Shown here: positions 43,133 through 52,461 of the stretch, in pieces
Position numbering within the stretch: the stretch's first letter is position 1
How the letters are laid out: each line of letters begins with the position of its first letter
DNA from: Chitinophaga ginsengisoli
GTDB lineage: Bacteria; Bacteroidota; Bacteroidia; Chitinophagales; Chitinophagaceae
NCBI RefSeq assembly: GCF_003014595.1
Contig: NZ_PYGK01000001.1
Span: 372,001 to 436,000, forward strand
DNA length: 64,000 nt
Direction: 5' to 3'
Position numbers and translations under genes: made by a program
The notes under the pieces: generated by a model
What the model was told of the DNA's origin: nothing
The model's database searches: none
The model's input: the letters and a program-made list of their open reading frames with translations, nothing else

Positions 43133-44059
43133 TTACAGAAAATCATCGCTTTCCCTGTAAGCTTTTATCACGGCCAGTTCGCCCTCTTTACCGGGGTTGG
43201 CATTACCGTGCTCCATACCTAACACGCCTTTGAAGCCTTTTTTATGTAAGTGCTTGAATATGTTCTTATAATTGATCTCACCGCTGGTAGGTTCCTTGCG
43301 GCCTGGATTGTCTCCTATCTGGATATACGCAATTTCATCCCAGCATAGGTCCATCACCGGGATCAGGTTGCCGGTATTGCGCTGCATGTGGTAAATGTCG
43401 TAGAGGATCTTGCAGCTGGGACTGTTCACCGCTTTACAGATACCATAGCTCTGTTCTGCGGTACGCAGGAACAGGTCCGGGTTATCACTCAATGGTTCCA
43501 TTACCATGATCAGCCCTTCTTTTTCCAGTACGGCTGCCCCCATACGGAAAGCTTCAATCACGTTGGCTGTTTGTACGCCAATAGGCAGGTTCCTTTCAAA
43601 ATAACCGGGTACCACGGTTGCCCACTTGGCATTCACACGTTTGGCCGTTTCCAGTGCCTGCTTACATATTTTTACGAAAGCATCCTTGAACTCCTGTTTA
43701 CCCGTAGTGAGGGATACCTTCCAGTTGTCGCCTGCATCTATCACAAAAACGCCCATCTGCATACCCAGTTTGCTGAGTAGTTTTCCGATCTTTTCCTGTT
43801 CTGCAGGATCACGTTTCATCATGCCATTATCTTCTATGGCCCGGAAACCCTGGTCATACATAAACTGGATCTGATCTAAAAAGCTGGCGCCACCATTGTT
43901 TTTAAACATCCCATCGTGGGGGGCATAGTTCAGGTTAAAGGTTTTCCCGGCAGGTGTAGGGTTTGTGAGACCGTTGCCTGCCGCTGCGGCCGTACTGCCT
44001 ATAGCCAGCGTGGATAGTCCTGCCAATGTGCTTTGCTGAAGGAATTTTCTTCTTTCCAT
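43133..44059 (-). CDS. Tat-exported TIM-barrel sugar isomerase/epimerase-like protein
   Basis: This 308-residue protein starts with a twin-arginine signal (RRKFLQQSTLAGLSTLA). The rest is a xylose-isomerase-like TIM barrel related to hydroxypyruvate isomerase (GFRAIEDNGM, MEPLSDNPD, LYDIYHMQRNTG, YIQIGDNPGRKEP, GMEHGN). It is presumably periplasmic. It lies near Tat-exported Gfo/Idh/MocA oxidoreductases, a mix seen in keto-sugar and inositol-like degradation. The true substrate is unknown. It is divergent from the SUMF1-like gene. Confidence 0.85.
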   Translation of the reverse strand: MERRKFLQQSTLAGLSTLAIGSTAAAAGNGLTNPTPAGKTFNLNYAPHDGMFKNNGGASFLDQIQFMYDQGFRAIEDNGMMKRDPAEQEKIGKLLSKLGMQMGVFVIDAGDNWKVSLTTGKQEFKDAFVKICKQALETAKRVNAKWATVVPGYFERNLPIGVQTANVIEAFRMGAAVLEKEGLIMVMEPLSDNPDLFLRTAEQSYGICKAVNSPSCKILYDIYHMQRNTGNLIPVMDLCWDEIAYIQIGDNPGRKEPTSGEINYKNIFKHLHKKGFKGVLGMEHGNANPGKEGELAVIKAYRESDDFL

Positions 44060-44232
44060 AACGTTAAAGGGTTGATTGCATGAATACTAAATGTAATCGC
44101 TTTTTGATTCCGGTGCAAGGGGCAAATGAGGAAAAGTGTACACTTGACGCCTTTTCGCAGAAAAACGTTGCATTCCATTATTTGATTTAATAAATTCACA
44201 GGCATTACAGGTTTTATCTTTCAAGAAGTGTT

Positions 44233-45204
44233 ATGAAAAACAGACTATTGGCCTTATCGCTGGGAAGTATGCTGACCGGTACGGCATTCGCACAGGAGAC
44301 TATCAACCAGCCGTTTGCCACGTATGAAGAAAAGCTGCCCGGCACTACATTGACCTTTAAAATGGTGCCTATCCCCGCAGGAGAAGTCACCATCGGAAGC
44401 CCGGAAAATGAGAAAGGAAGGGATGCTGATGAAGGCCCTCAGAAAAAAGTGAAGATCGCTGCTTTCTGGATGGGCGCTAATGAAGTGACCTTCGAGCAGT
44501 ATGACGTATATTCTGATCCGGAGAAAGATAAAACACCCATTCCTGATGGAATGACAAGGCCCAGTCCTCCCTATATTGATCTGACGCTTGGCATGGGGAA
44601 AGTAGGCGGTTACCCGGCCAACAGTATGAGCCAATATGGTGCACTGATGTACTGCAAATGGCTGTATGCAAAAACCGGTGTTTTCTACCGCCTGCCTACA
44701 GAAGCTGAGTGGGAATATGCCTGCCGCGCAGGCGCTGCTACTGCTTACCCCTTCGGTAATGACGCATCAAAGCTGAAGGAATATGCCTGGTATGCGGACA
44801 ATAGCGATAACAAATATCACAAAGTAGGAGAGTTGAAACCCAATGCCTGGGGACTGTACGATATGCTGGGCAATGTAGCTGAATGGACGCTGGACCAGTA
44901 TGATGAGCAATACCTGCAGCATGTATCAGATACTGACCCCTGGAATAAGCCAACAGCCAAAACACCGAGAACCATCAAGGGTGGTAATTATCATGATGAC
45001 GCAGCCAGCTTGCGCTGTGCCAACCGCCTGAAATCTGACCCGAACTGGAACCGCCGGGACCCGCAGATTCCCAAGAGTTTCTGGTGGAACGCAGATGCGC
45101 CCTTCATTGGATTCCGCATCGTGCGTCCGCTGAAACAACCGACAAAAGAAGAAGCCGAGCAATTTTTTGAAACCGTCATAGATCAATACAAAGGTGCCAG
45201 ATAG
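44233..45204 (+). CDS. secreted SUMF1/formylglycine-enzyme-family protein
   Basis: This 323-residue protein has a signal peptide (LLALSLGSMLTGTAFAQ) and a SUMF1 domain: MVPIPAGEVTIGSPENEKGRDADEGPQKKVKIAAFWMG, YRLPTEAEWEYACRAG, GNVAEWTLD and FIGFRIVRP. The cysteine pair used by true formylglycine-generating enzymes is not obvious, so it may bind ligands or modify another protein instead. It lies 35 bases before the first Gfo/Idh/MocA gene in the same orientation, so the two are likely co-transcribed. Confidence 0.87.
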   Translation: MKNRLLALSLGSMLTGTAFAQETINQPFATYEEKLPGTTLTFKMVPIPAGEVTIGSPENEKGRDADEGPQKKVKIAAFWMGANEVTFEQYDVYSDPEKDKTPIPDGMTRPSPPYIDLTLGMGKVGGYPANSMSQYGALMYCKWLYAKTGVFYRLPTEAEWEYACRAGAATAYPFGNDASKLKEYAWYADNSDNKYHKVGELKPNAWGLYDMLGNVAEWTLDQYDEQYLQHVSDTDPWNKPTAKTPRTIKGGNYHDDAASLRCANRLKSDPNWNRRDPQIPKSFWWNADAPFIGFRIVRPLKQPTKEEAEQFFETVIDQYKGAR

Positions 45205-45239
45205 CACATCCCCCCACATTAACTCATAAAAAACTTATC

Positions 45240-46577
45240 ATGCAACAGGAAGAACTACATCAATTCCACGGAAAAACCCGCAGAGACTTTATGAAACAAT
45301 CGTCTCTATTAGCCGGCGGACTGCTGGCAGCTCCTATGCTGTCCCAGGCCAACTTCTTTTCAGGCGCAGACAATGTAATTAAGATAGCCCTGATCGGCTG
45401 TGGTGGTCGTGGTACCGGTGCAGCTGTACAGGCGCTCAGTACAAAAGAAAATGTACAACTGGTGGCAATGGCAGATGCTTTTGCCGACAAGTTGAACGCC
45501 AGCTATAACAATATCAAAGATGAAGTAGGCGATAAGCCCGGCCGTCTGAACGTAAAGGAAGAAAACAAGTTTACCGGCTTCGACGCATATCAGAAGGCCA
45601 TTGCGCTGGCAGATGTTGTGATACTGGCAACGCCTCCGGGTTTCCGTCCTATTCATTTTGAAGAAGCAGTTAAACAGGGAAAACACATCTTCATGGAAAA
45701 ACCTGTAGCTACCGATCCTGCAGGTATCAAGAGAGTGCTGGAAGCTGCTGAAGTGGCAAAATCCAAGAAACTGAATGTGGTGGTAGGCTTACAGCGCCGC
45801 TACCAGACTTCCTACCGTGAGATGTACAAACGTTTCCAGGACGGTATCATTGGCGATGTCGTATCTATGCAGGTATGGTGGAACCAGGGCGCACTATGGG
45901 TAAGACCACGTAAGCCTGAGTATACGGAAATGGAATACCAGATGCGTAACTGGTATTACTTCAACTGGCTGTGTGGCGATCATATCGTAGAACAGCATAT
46001 TCACAATATCGATGTGGGTAACTGGTTCATGAACGATTATCCTGTAACGGCCATGGGGATGGGTGGCCGCTCGGTACGTACCGGCAAGGAGTTCGGTGAG
46101 ATCTATGATCACCACTTTGTAGAATACCGCTACGGTAATGGGGTGGTGATGAATAGCCAGTGCCGCCACTGGAAAGATGCTGACAGCAAGGTAGATGAAG
46201 AGATCGTGGGGAGAAAAGGCCGTATGTATATGGATAAGGCGGTGATCAAAGACCACAAAGGAAAAGTACTGTACCAGTTTGATAAGTCAAAAGAAAACCA
46301 GCCTTACCAGGCGGAACACGATGAACTGTTTGCCGCTATCGCAAAAGGAGAATATAAGTTCTGGGATGCAGAGCGAGCCGCTAAGACAACGCTGACTGCT
46401 ATTATCGGAAGGCTGGCCACTTACTCCGGGCAGACCATTGCATTTGATAAGGCGCTCAATTCAGGTCTGAACCTGCAACCGGCGAAGTATGCCTTTGATG
46501 CAGCCCCTCCGATAGTGCCGGATGCATCTGGTAACTATGCCTATGCAAAACCGGGGATCACTAGATATTTTAGTTAA
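45240..46577 (+). CDS. Tat-exported Gfo/Idh/MocA oxidoreductase
   Basis: This 445-residue protein has a Tat signal (RRDFMKQSSLLAGGLLAAP). The NAD-binding fold (IALIGCGGRGTG) and the family EKPV motif (FMEKPVATDPAG) follow, then the C-terminal substrate domain (GDHIVEQHIHNIDVGNW). Such exported enzymes with tightly bound NAD(H) act on glycosides in the periplasm. It follows the SUMF1-like gene in an operon-like pair and ends at a GC-rich hairpin at 46608. Confidence 0.9.
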   Translation: MQQEELHQFHGKTRRDFMKQSSLLAGGLLAAPMLSQANFFSGADNVIKIALIGCGGRGTGAAVQALSTKENVQLVAMADAFADKLNASYNNIKDEVGDKPGRLNVKEENKFTGFDAYQKAIALADVVILATPPGFRPIHFEEAVKQGKHIFMEKPVATDPAGIKRVLEAAEVAKSKKLNVVVGLQRRYQTSYREMYKRFQDGIIGDVVSMQVWWNQGALWVRPRKPEYTEMEYQMRNWYYFNWLCGDHIVEQHIHNIDVGNWFMNDYPVTAMGMGGRSVRTGKEFGEIYDHHFVEYRYGNGVVMNSQCRHWKDADSKVDEEIVGRKGRMYMDKAVIKDHKGKVLYQFDKSKENQPYQAEHDELFAAIAKGEYKFWDAERAAKTTLTAIIGRLATYSGQTIAFDKALNSGLNLQPAKYAFDAAPPIVPDASGNYAYAKPGITRYFS

Positions 46578-46607
46578 TGCATAGTATATTTATAACAAGG
46601 ATATTGG

Positions 46608-46632
46608 AGGCCCCGTCAAGGGGCCTTCGCTT
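46608..46632 (+). terminator. terminator hairpin after the Gfo/Idh/MocA gene
   Basis: AGGCCCC (46608-46614) pairs with GGGGCCT (46620-46626). The T-tail is weak (TCGCTTTAT), so termination may be partial. Confidence 0.5.
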
Positions 46633-46638
46633 TATAGG

Positions 46639-47967
46639 ATGTATATGAGACTATTCAGGATTGTTTTATCAGGCTGCCTGCTATTCCTGGTGAAGCAGAC
46701 GGCTTTCGCACAATATGGCCAGATCAAGAGGTGGGCTGAAGAGGAATTACTGACCAGCCCCGCCCTGCGTCAGGCACATACCGGTGTCTGTATCTATGAA
46801 CCGGCTACCGGGAAATACTGGTACAGCTACCAGGACGATCACTATTTCACACCCGCCTCCAATACCAAGATATTTACACTCTATACTGCTCTGCGCCTGC
46901 TGGGCGATTCCCTGCCTGCAATGCGCTACCTGGAAACAGATTCCGTATTGTATGTAAAAGGCACAGCAGATCCTTCGTTCCTACATCCGGATTACACCCT
47001 GCAACCCGCCTGGCAGCTATTGCAACAGACCACCAAACGGATCACGATAGTACCTACTGTATCAGAGAATAAACGTTTCGGCCCCGGATGGGCATGGAGC
47101 GATTACCAGGACTATTACCAGTCTGAATTGAACGACTGGCCTATGTATGGCAACGTGGCCCGCATCCGCCATCATGGAGATACGACAACGATCTTACCAC
47201 GCATGTTCAGCGATACAGCCCATTTCTCTTTCCGCAGAAATGATACGCTGGAAGAACTTCTGGGGGAAAGAGATGAACGGAGTAACCGCTTTTCCCTGAC
47301 CTTTAATGGAAATGACAAGAGTGTTCAGGACGCAGAAGTGCCTTTCATTACAGGCTGTGCTGGTGATCTAGCTTACAGATTACAAGACACATTACATAAG
47401 CCGGTTACCGTCTTGCCTGAAGGAGCCGTACTACCATCTACCGCTTTTACATTACTGAAAGGTATTCCTGCGGATTCACTCTTCCTGCCGATGATGCACA
47501 GAAGTGATAACTTTTTTGCTGAACAATCGCTGATGATGTGTGCAGCACGTCTCTGGGATACGATCAGTACCTACCGTATCATTGAGTTAATGGAGAAAAG
47601 CTTCCTGAGCAATTTACCCGACACGCCTAAATGGGTGGATGGTTCCGGCCTGTCAAGATATAACCTGTTCTCTCCGCGCGACTTCGTAAGCGTACTGTCG
47701 GATATGTATAAAACCTATCCTACAGAAAGACTGTATGCCTTGCTTCCTACAGGCGGCAAAGGCACGTTGAGGAACTATTACAAACAACAGTTTGTCCATG
47801 CCAAAACAGGCACTTTATCTGGCTGTGTGGCATTAAGCGGCTATCTCGTTACGAAAAAGAACAAGACCCTGGTATTCAGTGTACTGGTGAACAATCATAA
47901 CAACAGCGCCACCAACGTCAGAAGAACGGTAGAACATTTCCTGACGCAGGTATGGGACAAGTACTAG
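46639..47967 (+). CDS. dacB: D-alanyl-D-alanine carboxypeptidase/endopeptidase (PBP4, S13 family)
   Basis: This 442-residue protein has a signal peptide (RIVLSGCLLFLVKQTAFAQ) and PBP4 motifs: SNTK at 74-77 (catalytic serine and lysine), SDN in MMHRSDNFFAEQ, and KTG in VHAKTGTLSGC. It cuts D-Ala-D-Ala or crosslinks in periplasmic peptidoglycan. The second in-frame ATG, two codons later, is an alternative start. The 3' end overlaps the convergent lipoprotein gene by 4 bases. Confidence 0.9.
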   Translation: MYMRLFRIVLSGCLLFLVKQTAFAQYGQIKRWAEEELLTSPALRQAHTGVCIYEPATGKYWYSYQDDHYFTPASNTKIFTLYTALRLLGDSLPAMRYLETDSVLYVKGTADPSFLHPDYTLQPAWQLLQQTTKRITIVPTVSENKRFGPGWAWSDYQDYYQSELNDWPMYGNVARIRHHGDTTTILPRMFSDTAHFSFRRNDTLEELLGERDERSNRFSLTFNGNDKSVQDAEVPFITGCAGDLAYRLQDTLHKPVTVLPEGAVLPSTAFTLLKGIPADSLFLPMMHRSDNFFAEQSLMMCAARLWDTISTYRIIELMEKSFLSNLPDTPKWVDGSGLSRYNLFSPRDFVSVLSDMYKTYPTERLYALLPTGGKGTLRNYYKQQFVHAKTGTLSGCVALSGYLVTKKNKTLVFSVLVNNHNNSATNVRRTVEHFLTQVWDKY

Positions 47968-48608
47968 CGGATGCTATAGTTCATCAGCCGGATAGTATCA
48001 GTAGCCGAGATGGTCTCTACATATCCTATTCCCAACGCATAATAGTAGGTGGCAATGGTGCCTGCCGGATATGCCGACTCTCCAACCAGTACGGCCGCAT
48101 CCTGTCGTACAACAATGACGTTTTTATATTCCTTACCCAATACGGTATGCGTGATCTGCTGCCCAAGAATATGGTATTGCAATAGCCCTTTCTGCGCTAA
48201 ACCGGAAATGGTTACAGATACGGTGTCATTCCAGGTAGCCCCTTCTCCGTAATCATCGTGGAGAAACAGTCTGTCCCCGCCCTCGACTTCATAGTCCTCC
48301 AGGGATATTCCCTTTTCATACAGGAAATAACTGCCGTTGTTGCAGCGGATAAACTGATCGACATAACCATCGTTAAGAATGGAATACTGATGCCCATTAA
48401 TGGTGGTATCGCCTTTTACCAGGAGGGTATATTGTGAAGTATCCCCGCTACTGTTGGTGTACTGATAGGTAAAGGAAGACCCGGTAGAGTAAGGTGCGTA
48501 GCCGCAGTGGAAATCAGTGTTGAGTGCTTCAAGACTTTTTTCTTTACGACAGGCAGACATAGAGAATATGGATAATGCTCCGACAAAAAACATTGACCTA
48601 TACAACAT
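47964..48608 (-). CDS. lipoprotein of unknown function
   Basis: The product is about 214 residues, with a signal sequence ending in a lipobox-like SMSAC (RSMFFVGALSIFSMSAC). A beta-rich body follows with many Thr, Tyr and Ser residues (STGSSFTYQYTNSSGD) and ends IRLMNYSIR. I start it at ATG 48608, since the upstream TTG at 48620 would be unusual. I do not recognise the family. It is probably anchored in the outer membrane or periplasm. Confidence 0.65.
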   Translation of the reverse strand: MLYRSMFFVGALSIFSMSACRKEKSLEALNTDFHCGYAPYSTGSSFTYQYTNSSGDTSQYTLLVKGDTTINGHQYSILNDGYVDQFIRCNNGSYFLYEKGISLEDYEVEGGDRLFLHDDYGEGATWNDTVSVTISGLAQKGLLQYHILGQQITHTVLGKEYKNVIVVRQDAAVLVGESAYPAGTIATYYYALGIGYVETISATDTIRLMNYSIR

Positions 48609-48728
48609 ATATAGACGCAAAAGTTAATAGAATGTACAGGGCGCATAGGAATCGTAAGGGCCGTAAATGTAGTAAAAAAGTGATGGTAGTGAAACGAATA
48701 AATTATTGTGTTTCAGGAATAAAAGATT

Positions 48729-50099
48729 TTAGTTACACACTCTCAGTGACGGAGCGATCGTTCCACTGTTTGCCTGTAAGGTGGTAATGGAAGTCGTGTT
48801 CGTGCGGTTGTCAGTAGCGGTAAGTGTGACGCTAGCCGGCTGACGGCTACAGCGCACCACCGTGAGATTGAACTTACCGTTGTAAATATGGGCGGCGTAA
48901 TTCCGGTTATCCACATTAACGATCACTGTACCATTTACCACATTAAAGCGGTCACAGTCTTTCGCGATTCCATTGATCACGAGGGTCTGGCCTTCGGGAA
49001 GCGTCACGTTCACATTGCTGATCTCTGTAGCCGCATTAAAGGGGCCGATCTCCTGCTGACGCAGCAGGTTGAGGCAGTTGTCTGTCAGTGTCATAATCAG
49101 GGGCACGTTGGAGGCTGCTTTACCATAGTAGATGCCTTCCACATTGGTATATCCAAAAGTGGGAATAAAGTTTGTTTTCGTGAGCACTGCAACGCGGGTA
49201 TCGGACACAGGTGCGTTCTGCTGATTTAGCACTTTGGCGGTGAGGGTGATCTGCGGGAAGGTCGTTGCGCAAGCCCAGAACCCTGCCTGACCGGCGGTAC
49301 CTACATAGTTACTTCCCTGACGGGTAGCCTGGCCTTCCTCTTTCCAGAAGCCGGTAGTGCCGTCGAAATGCCATAAAGGGATCTGCTGTGGTGCGTCGGA
49401 TGCGAGTTCACTGGGTATCATGAGTTCAAAGCTGACAGGCTTTGCGGGATCGGGTTGGAGGACCGTACCGAAATTATTTTCCATCGTGAAAACGAGCATG
49501 CTGAATACCCGCAGACCGGTCTGTTTGTTGCTCTTGTCGATACCTCGCAGGTCTCCCGGCATCTGGTCCGCCACGGTACTGGCTTCGGGGTGTATATAAA
49601 AGGAACGGACAGTTACTGTGCCGTGGTAGGGCTGGTTTTCAGAGACGAGAACGGCATTAGGAGGAACCGTGAGCGTGCCTTCCGGGAATTGAATAAGATC
49701 GCCGGTATTGGCATCGATGTTATTCTGGTTTTGCAATACTAATTCCACCTGGATATATTGTTGCTTGCCTTCACGTACCATGAGTGTCCGGTATCCCCTG
49801 AAGTAGCCGAACTTGTCCACCGTTACCACCGCAGCATCATCTGGTACGCTCACGTCTTCCAACAGAAAATGCCCGTCTTCATTTGTCGCTGCGTTTTCCC
49901 CTCCGGCAGTTACCACTGCATTATGTACGGGCTGTAACTGTTCATTCAATATACGGCCCTCAATGCTGGTCTTTACTATTTGAACGGGAGGTGTATCATC
50001 AGGCGGGGTACCTTCCTCAGAAAGCATTTTTTTACAACCACTTACCAGTAGTAAGCACACGAAAGTTGGCAGTAGTGGGATTAATCTTGATAACTGCAT
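48729..50099 (-). CDS. lipoprotein with carboxypeptidase-regulatory-like domain
   Basis: This 456-residue lipoprotein (lipobox VSGCKK) has an N-terminal carboxypeptidase-regulatory/CarboxypepD_reg-like fold (SIEGRILNEQLQPVHNAVVTAGG...ATNEDGHFLLEDV). Further beta-sandwich repeats follow, with a second such segment in the second half (VLNQQNAPVSDTRVAVLT). I chose ATG 50099, which begins a proper signal peptide. It is probably a surface-exposed binding protein. Ligand and role are unknown. Confidence 0.75.
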   Translation of the reverse strand: MQLSRLIPLLPTFVCLLLVSGCKKMLSEEGTPPDDTPPVQIVKTSIEGRILNEQLQPVHNAVVTAGGENAATNEDGHFLLEDVSVPDDAAVVTVDKFGYFRGYRTLMVREGKQQYIQVELVLQNQNNIDANTGDLIQFPEGTLTVPPNAVLVSENQPYHGTVTVRSFYIHPEASTVADQMPGDLRGIDKSNKQTGLRVFSMLVFTMENNFGTVLQPDPAKPVSFELMIPSELASDAPQQIPLWHFDGTTGFWKEEGQATRQGSNYVGTAGQAGFWACATTFPQITLTAKVLNQQNAPVSDTRVAVLTKTNFIPTFGYTNVEGIYYGKAASNVPLIMTLTDNCLNLLRQQEIGPFNAATEISNVNVTLPEGQTLVINGIAKDCDRFNVVNGTVIVNVDNRNYAAHIYNGKFNLTVVRCSRQPASVTLTATDNRTNTTSITTLQANSGTIAPSLRVCN

Positions 50100-50167
50100 A
50101 TATTTCTGGGGATGGGGATTATGATCCGCTGAAGTAAATATAGCACTTAACTGGCTGATAGCCAAAG

Positions 50168-50199
50168 AAAAAGGGGAAAGCTTTGCAGCCTTCCCCTTT
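50168..50199 (-). terminator. terminator of the Gfo/Idh/MocA gene at 50223
   Basis: On the minus strand AAAGGGGAA pairs with TTCCCCTTT (50191-50199 and 50170-50178), followed by TTCTTTGG. It separates that gene from the lipoprotein gene downstream. Confidence 0.75.
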
Positions 50200-50222
50200 G
50201 ATTATCATTTAGTTGCATAAGT

Positions 50223-51671
50223 TTATACACCGAGGCTCCAGCCCTGACGGTATGTTCTTTTTACAAACTGGTTGGCATCATCAAAGTTGGTGATCTTCAT
50301 CTCTTTACTATCCCACAGCAGTTTGATATAACGGCCCGGGAATGATGTTCTGCCATCTTTTTCTTTCTTGATGTCGAAGCTTCTGATAGCCAGATTCGCC
50401 ATTAACAGGGTTTCTGTGAGCGGACCGGCAATAGAGAACGGAGAACTGATCAGCTTATTCTTATCGCTGTTAGCACCGGCTATAGCTGCATTTACCCATT
50501 GTACATAGTGTCCTTCCGGTACGCGTGCAATAGTTTGCGGTACAGTCGTCTGCTTGGTCTTGCTGGTAGGCAGCAGCTGAGGATCCCTACCGTAAGTGCC
50601 GCACATCATCTTGCCTTTATCTCCGATCAGGATAGCGCCGTTACCACCGTCGCCCATTACCTCGTTTGGTCCCAGTTCTTCCGGACGTTCCGGCTGGATA
50701 CCACCATCCATCCAGTGGAGGGTGATCTCTTTACCGTTCTTGCCATCAAATTTCAGGATCACGTGAGAAGACGGAGGACAGCTCTCAGGGAAATAACCAC
50801 GTTTGAACTCATCCACATATACGCTACCTACGCTGCACTCTACTGATTTAGGATAGCCCAGGCCCAGTATGCGGAAAGGTGGTTCTATAATATGGCATCC
50901 CATGTCGCCCAATGCGCCGGTACCATAGTCCCACCAGCCACGCCAGTTGAAAGGCACCAGTTTATCAATATAATCTTTGTAAGGGGCAGTACCCAGCCAG
51001 AGGTCCCAATCGAGTTCCTTTGGCACTTCTGCCTTCATGCTTGACCATGGAATACCCTGTGGCCATACCGGACGGTCTGTCCAGCAGTATACCGTGTGTA
51101 CATCACCGATAAGGCCGGCATTGTACCATTCCATCATCTGGCGTACACCGTCGCCGGAAGCACCCTGGTTACCCATCTGGGTCACCACTTTATGTTTCTT
51201 GGCAGCAGCAGTCAGTGCGCGTGCTTCGAAGATGTCGTGGGTGAGCGGTTTCTGAACGTATACGTGTTTGCCCAGTTGCATGGCCGCCATGGCAGCTACG
51301 GCATGCTGATGGTCTGGAGTAGATACAGTAACAGCATCTATATTTTTGTGCTCTTTATCAAGCATTTCCCGGAAGTCCTTATAGAATTTCGCTTTGGGAA
51401 AACGGGCAACGGAGTTGGCAGCCCTGCGGGTATCAACGTCGCACAGATATGCAATATCTGCCGGGCCTTTCGCGATCTCAGACAGATCGCTTTCACCTTT
51501 ACCTCCCACACCTATACCGGCTACGCGCAAACGATCGCTGGGTGCAATAAAACCTTTACCTCCTAATACGTGACGTGGAACGATCATAAAGCCGGCGGCT
51601 GCCAGAGCGCCGTTCTTTAAAAATGATCTGCGGGATTCATGACTTCCCTGATTGTTTTTTTCCTGGACCAT
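50223..51671 (-). CDS. Tat-exported Gfo/Idh/MocA oxidoreductase
   Basis: This 482-residue protein has a Tat signal (RRSFLKNGALAAAGFMIVP). GIGVGGKGESDL (NAD fold), VQKPLTHDI (family KP motif) and YGTGALGDMGCHIIEPPF in the C-terminal domain follow. It is about 40 residues longer than its paralogue at 45240 and not close to it. I start it at ATG 51671; the TTG at 51680 is less likely. A TAAATTTTG box just upstream is one base off the promoter consensus. It likely acts on sugars or polyols in the periplasm; substrate unknown. Confidence 0.9.
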   Translation of the reverse strand: MVQEKNNQGSHESRRSFLKNGALAAAGFMIVPRHVLGGKGFIAPSDRLRVAGIGVGGKGESDLSEIAKGPADIAYLCDVDTRRAANSVARFPKAKFYKDFREMLDKEHKNIDAVTVSTPDHQHAVAAMAAMQLGKHVYVQKPLTHDIFEARALTAAAKKHKVVTQMGNQGASGDGVRQMMEWYNAGLIGDVHTVYCWTDRPVWPQGIPWSSMKAEVPKELDWDLWLGTAPYKDYIDKLVPFNWRGWWDYGTGALGDMGCHIIEPPFRILGLGYPKSVECSVGSVYVDEFKRGYFPESCPPSSHVILKFDGKNGKEITLHWMDGGIQPERPEELGPNEVMGDGGNGAILIGDKGKMMCGTYGRDPQLLPTSKTKQTTVPQTIARVPEGHYVQWVNAAIAGANSDKNKLISSPFSIAGPLTETLLMANLAIRSFDIKKEKDGRTSFPGRYIKLLWDSKEMKITNFDDANQFVKRTYRQGWSLGV

Positions 51672-51752
51672 ATGTAACAAAATTTACCGATCAATATAAT
51701 AGAAAATGAGAGAAAATGACTGTTATTAGTGATGTATGGAGTATCGAACTAC

Positions 51753-52439
51753 TCACTCCCATGTCATGATCTTACTTCTGTCCTCCATTTTCACATAGAG
51801 GGGCAGCAGCTTTTCATCGTATGACAGTCCGTAATGTTCTAATACATCTGCCGGAACACCATCCCATTCATTCGGCGTATTGCCTTTGTAACCAATATCT
51901 TTGATACCCATCTGGGTGGTGAAGAAACCATTCGCCGTCAGGTCTCTCATCAGGCTGAAAAACGCCGCACCCTGTACCATGTCTGGTTTTACCTGTTCCG
52001 GATAAGCTATCTGGTCTATCAGCTCCAGCTGTTGCTGAGAAGTACAATCTGTAAAGGCGTTGTTGTAACGTTTTGCGCATTGCACATCCAGCCAGCGCAA
52101 ACCTCCGCGCAGCGGCAATTTGAACTGTGGCTGGTCTTTTGCCATGAACTCGATAAACTCCGGTACCTTGGCTTCTGAGGCGCTGCCGGAATGTTCGTCA
52201 GCAGGAATAATGATATCCGCAAGTACAGTGATGGTCTTCATTTCTGCAGCAGTAAAGAATGTTTCTGCCATGAGGACCGCGTCTCTGGCTGTTTCTGCTT
52301 CGGTACGGCCATAGGAGGGCAGCTTGCCTGCTGCGTCTTTATCTTTTGTGGCTGTCTTTTTATCGTCACAGCCGGTCAGAATAGCGCCTACTGAGAGAGA
52401 GCCAATGGTCAGCGCTTTGAGTGATTCCCTTCTGTCCAT
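51753..52439 (-). CDS. gluconate 2-dehydrogenase subunit 3 family lipoprotein
   Basis: This 228-residue protein has a combined Tat and lipobox signal (RRESLKALTIGSLSVGAILTGC). The subunit-3 domain follows: FFTAAEMKTITVLADIIIPADEHSG, FFSLMRDLTANGFFT and WDGVPADVLEHYGLSY. It is the partner that helps the adjacent GMC dehydrogenase mature or dock at the membrane. It lies 22 bases downstream of the GMC gene on the same strand. Confidence 0.9.
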   Translation of the reverse strand: MDRRESLKALTIGSLSVGAILTGCDDKKTATKDKDAAGKLPSYGRTEAETARDAVLMAETFFTAAEMKTITVLADIIIPADEHSGSASEAKVPEFIEFMAKDQPQFKLPLRGGLRWLDVQCAKRYNNAFTDCTSQQQLELIDQIAYPEQVKPDMVQGAAFFSLMRDLTANGFFTTQMGIKDIGYKGNTPNEWDGVPADVLEHYGLSYDEKLLPLYVKMEDRSKIMTWE

Positions 52440-52461
52440 ATGTCAAATGAGTTGAGTCGTG

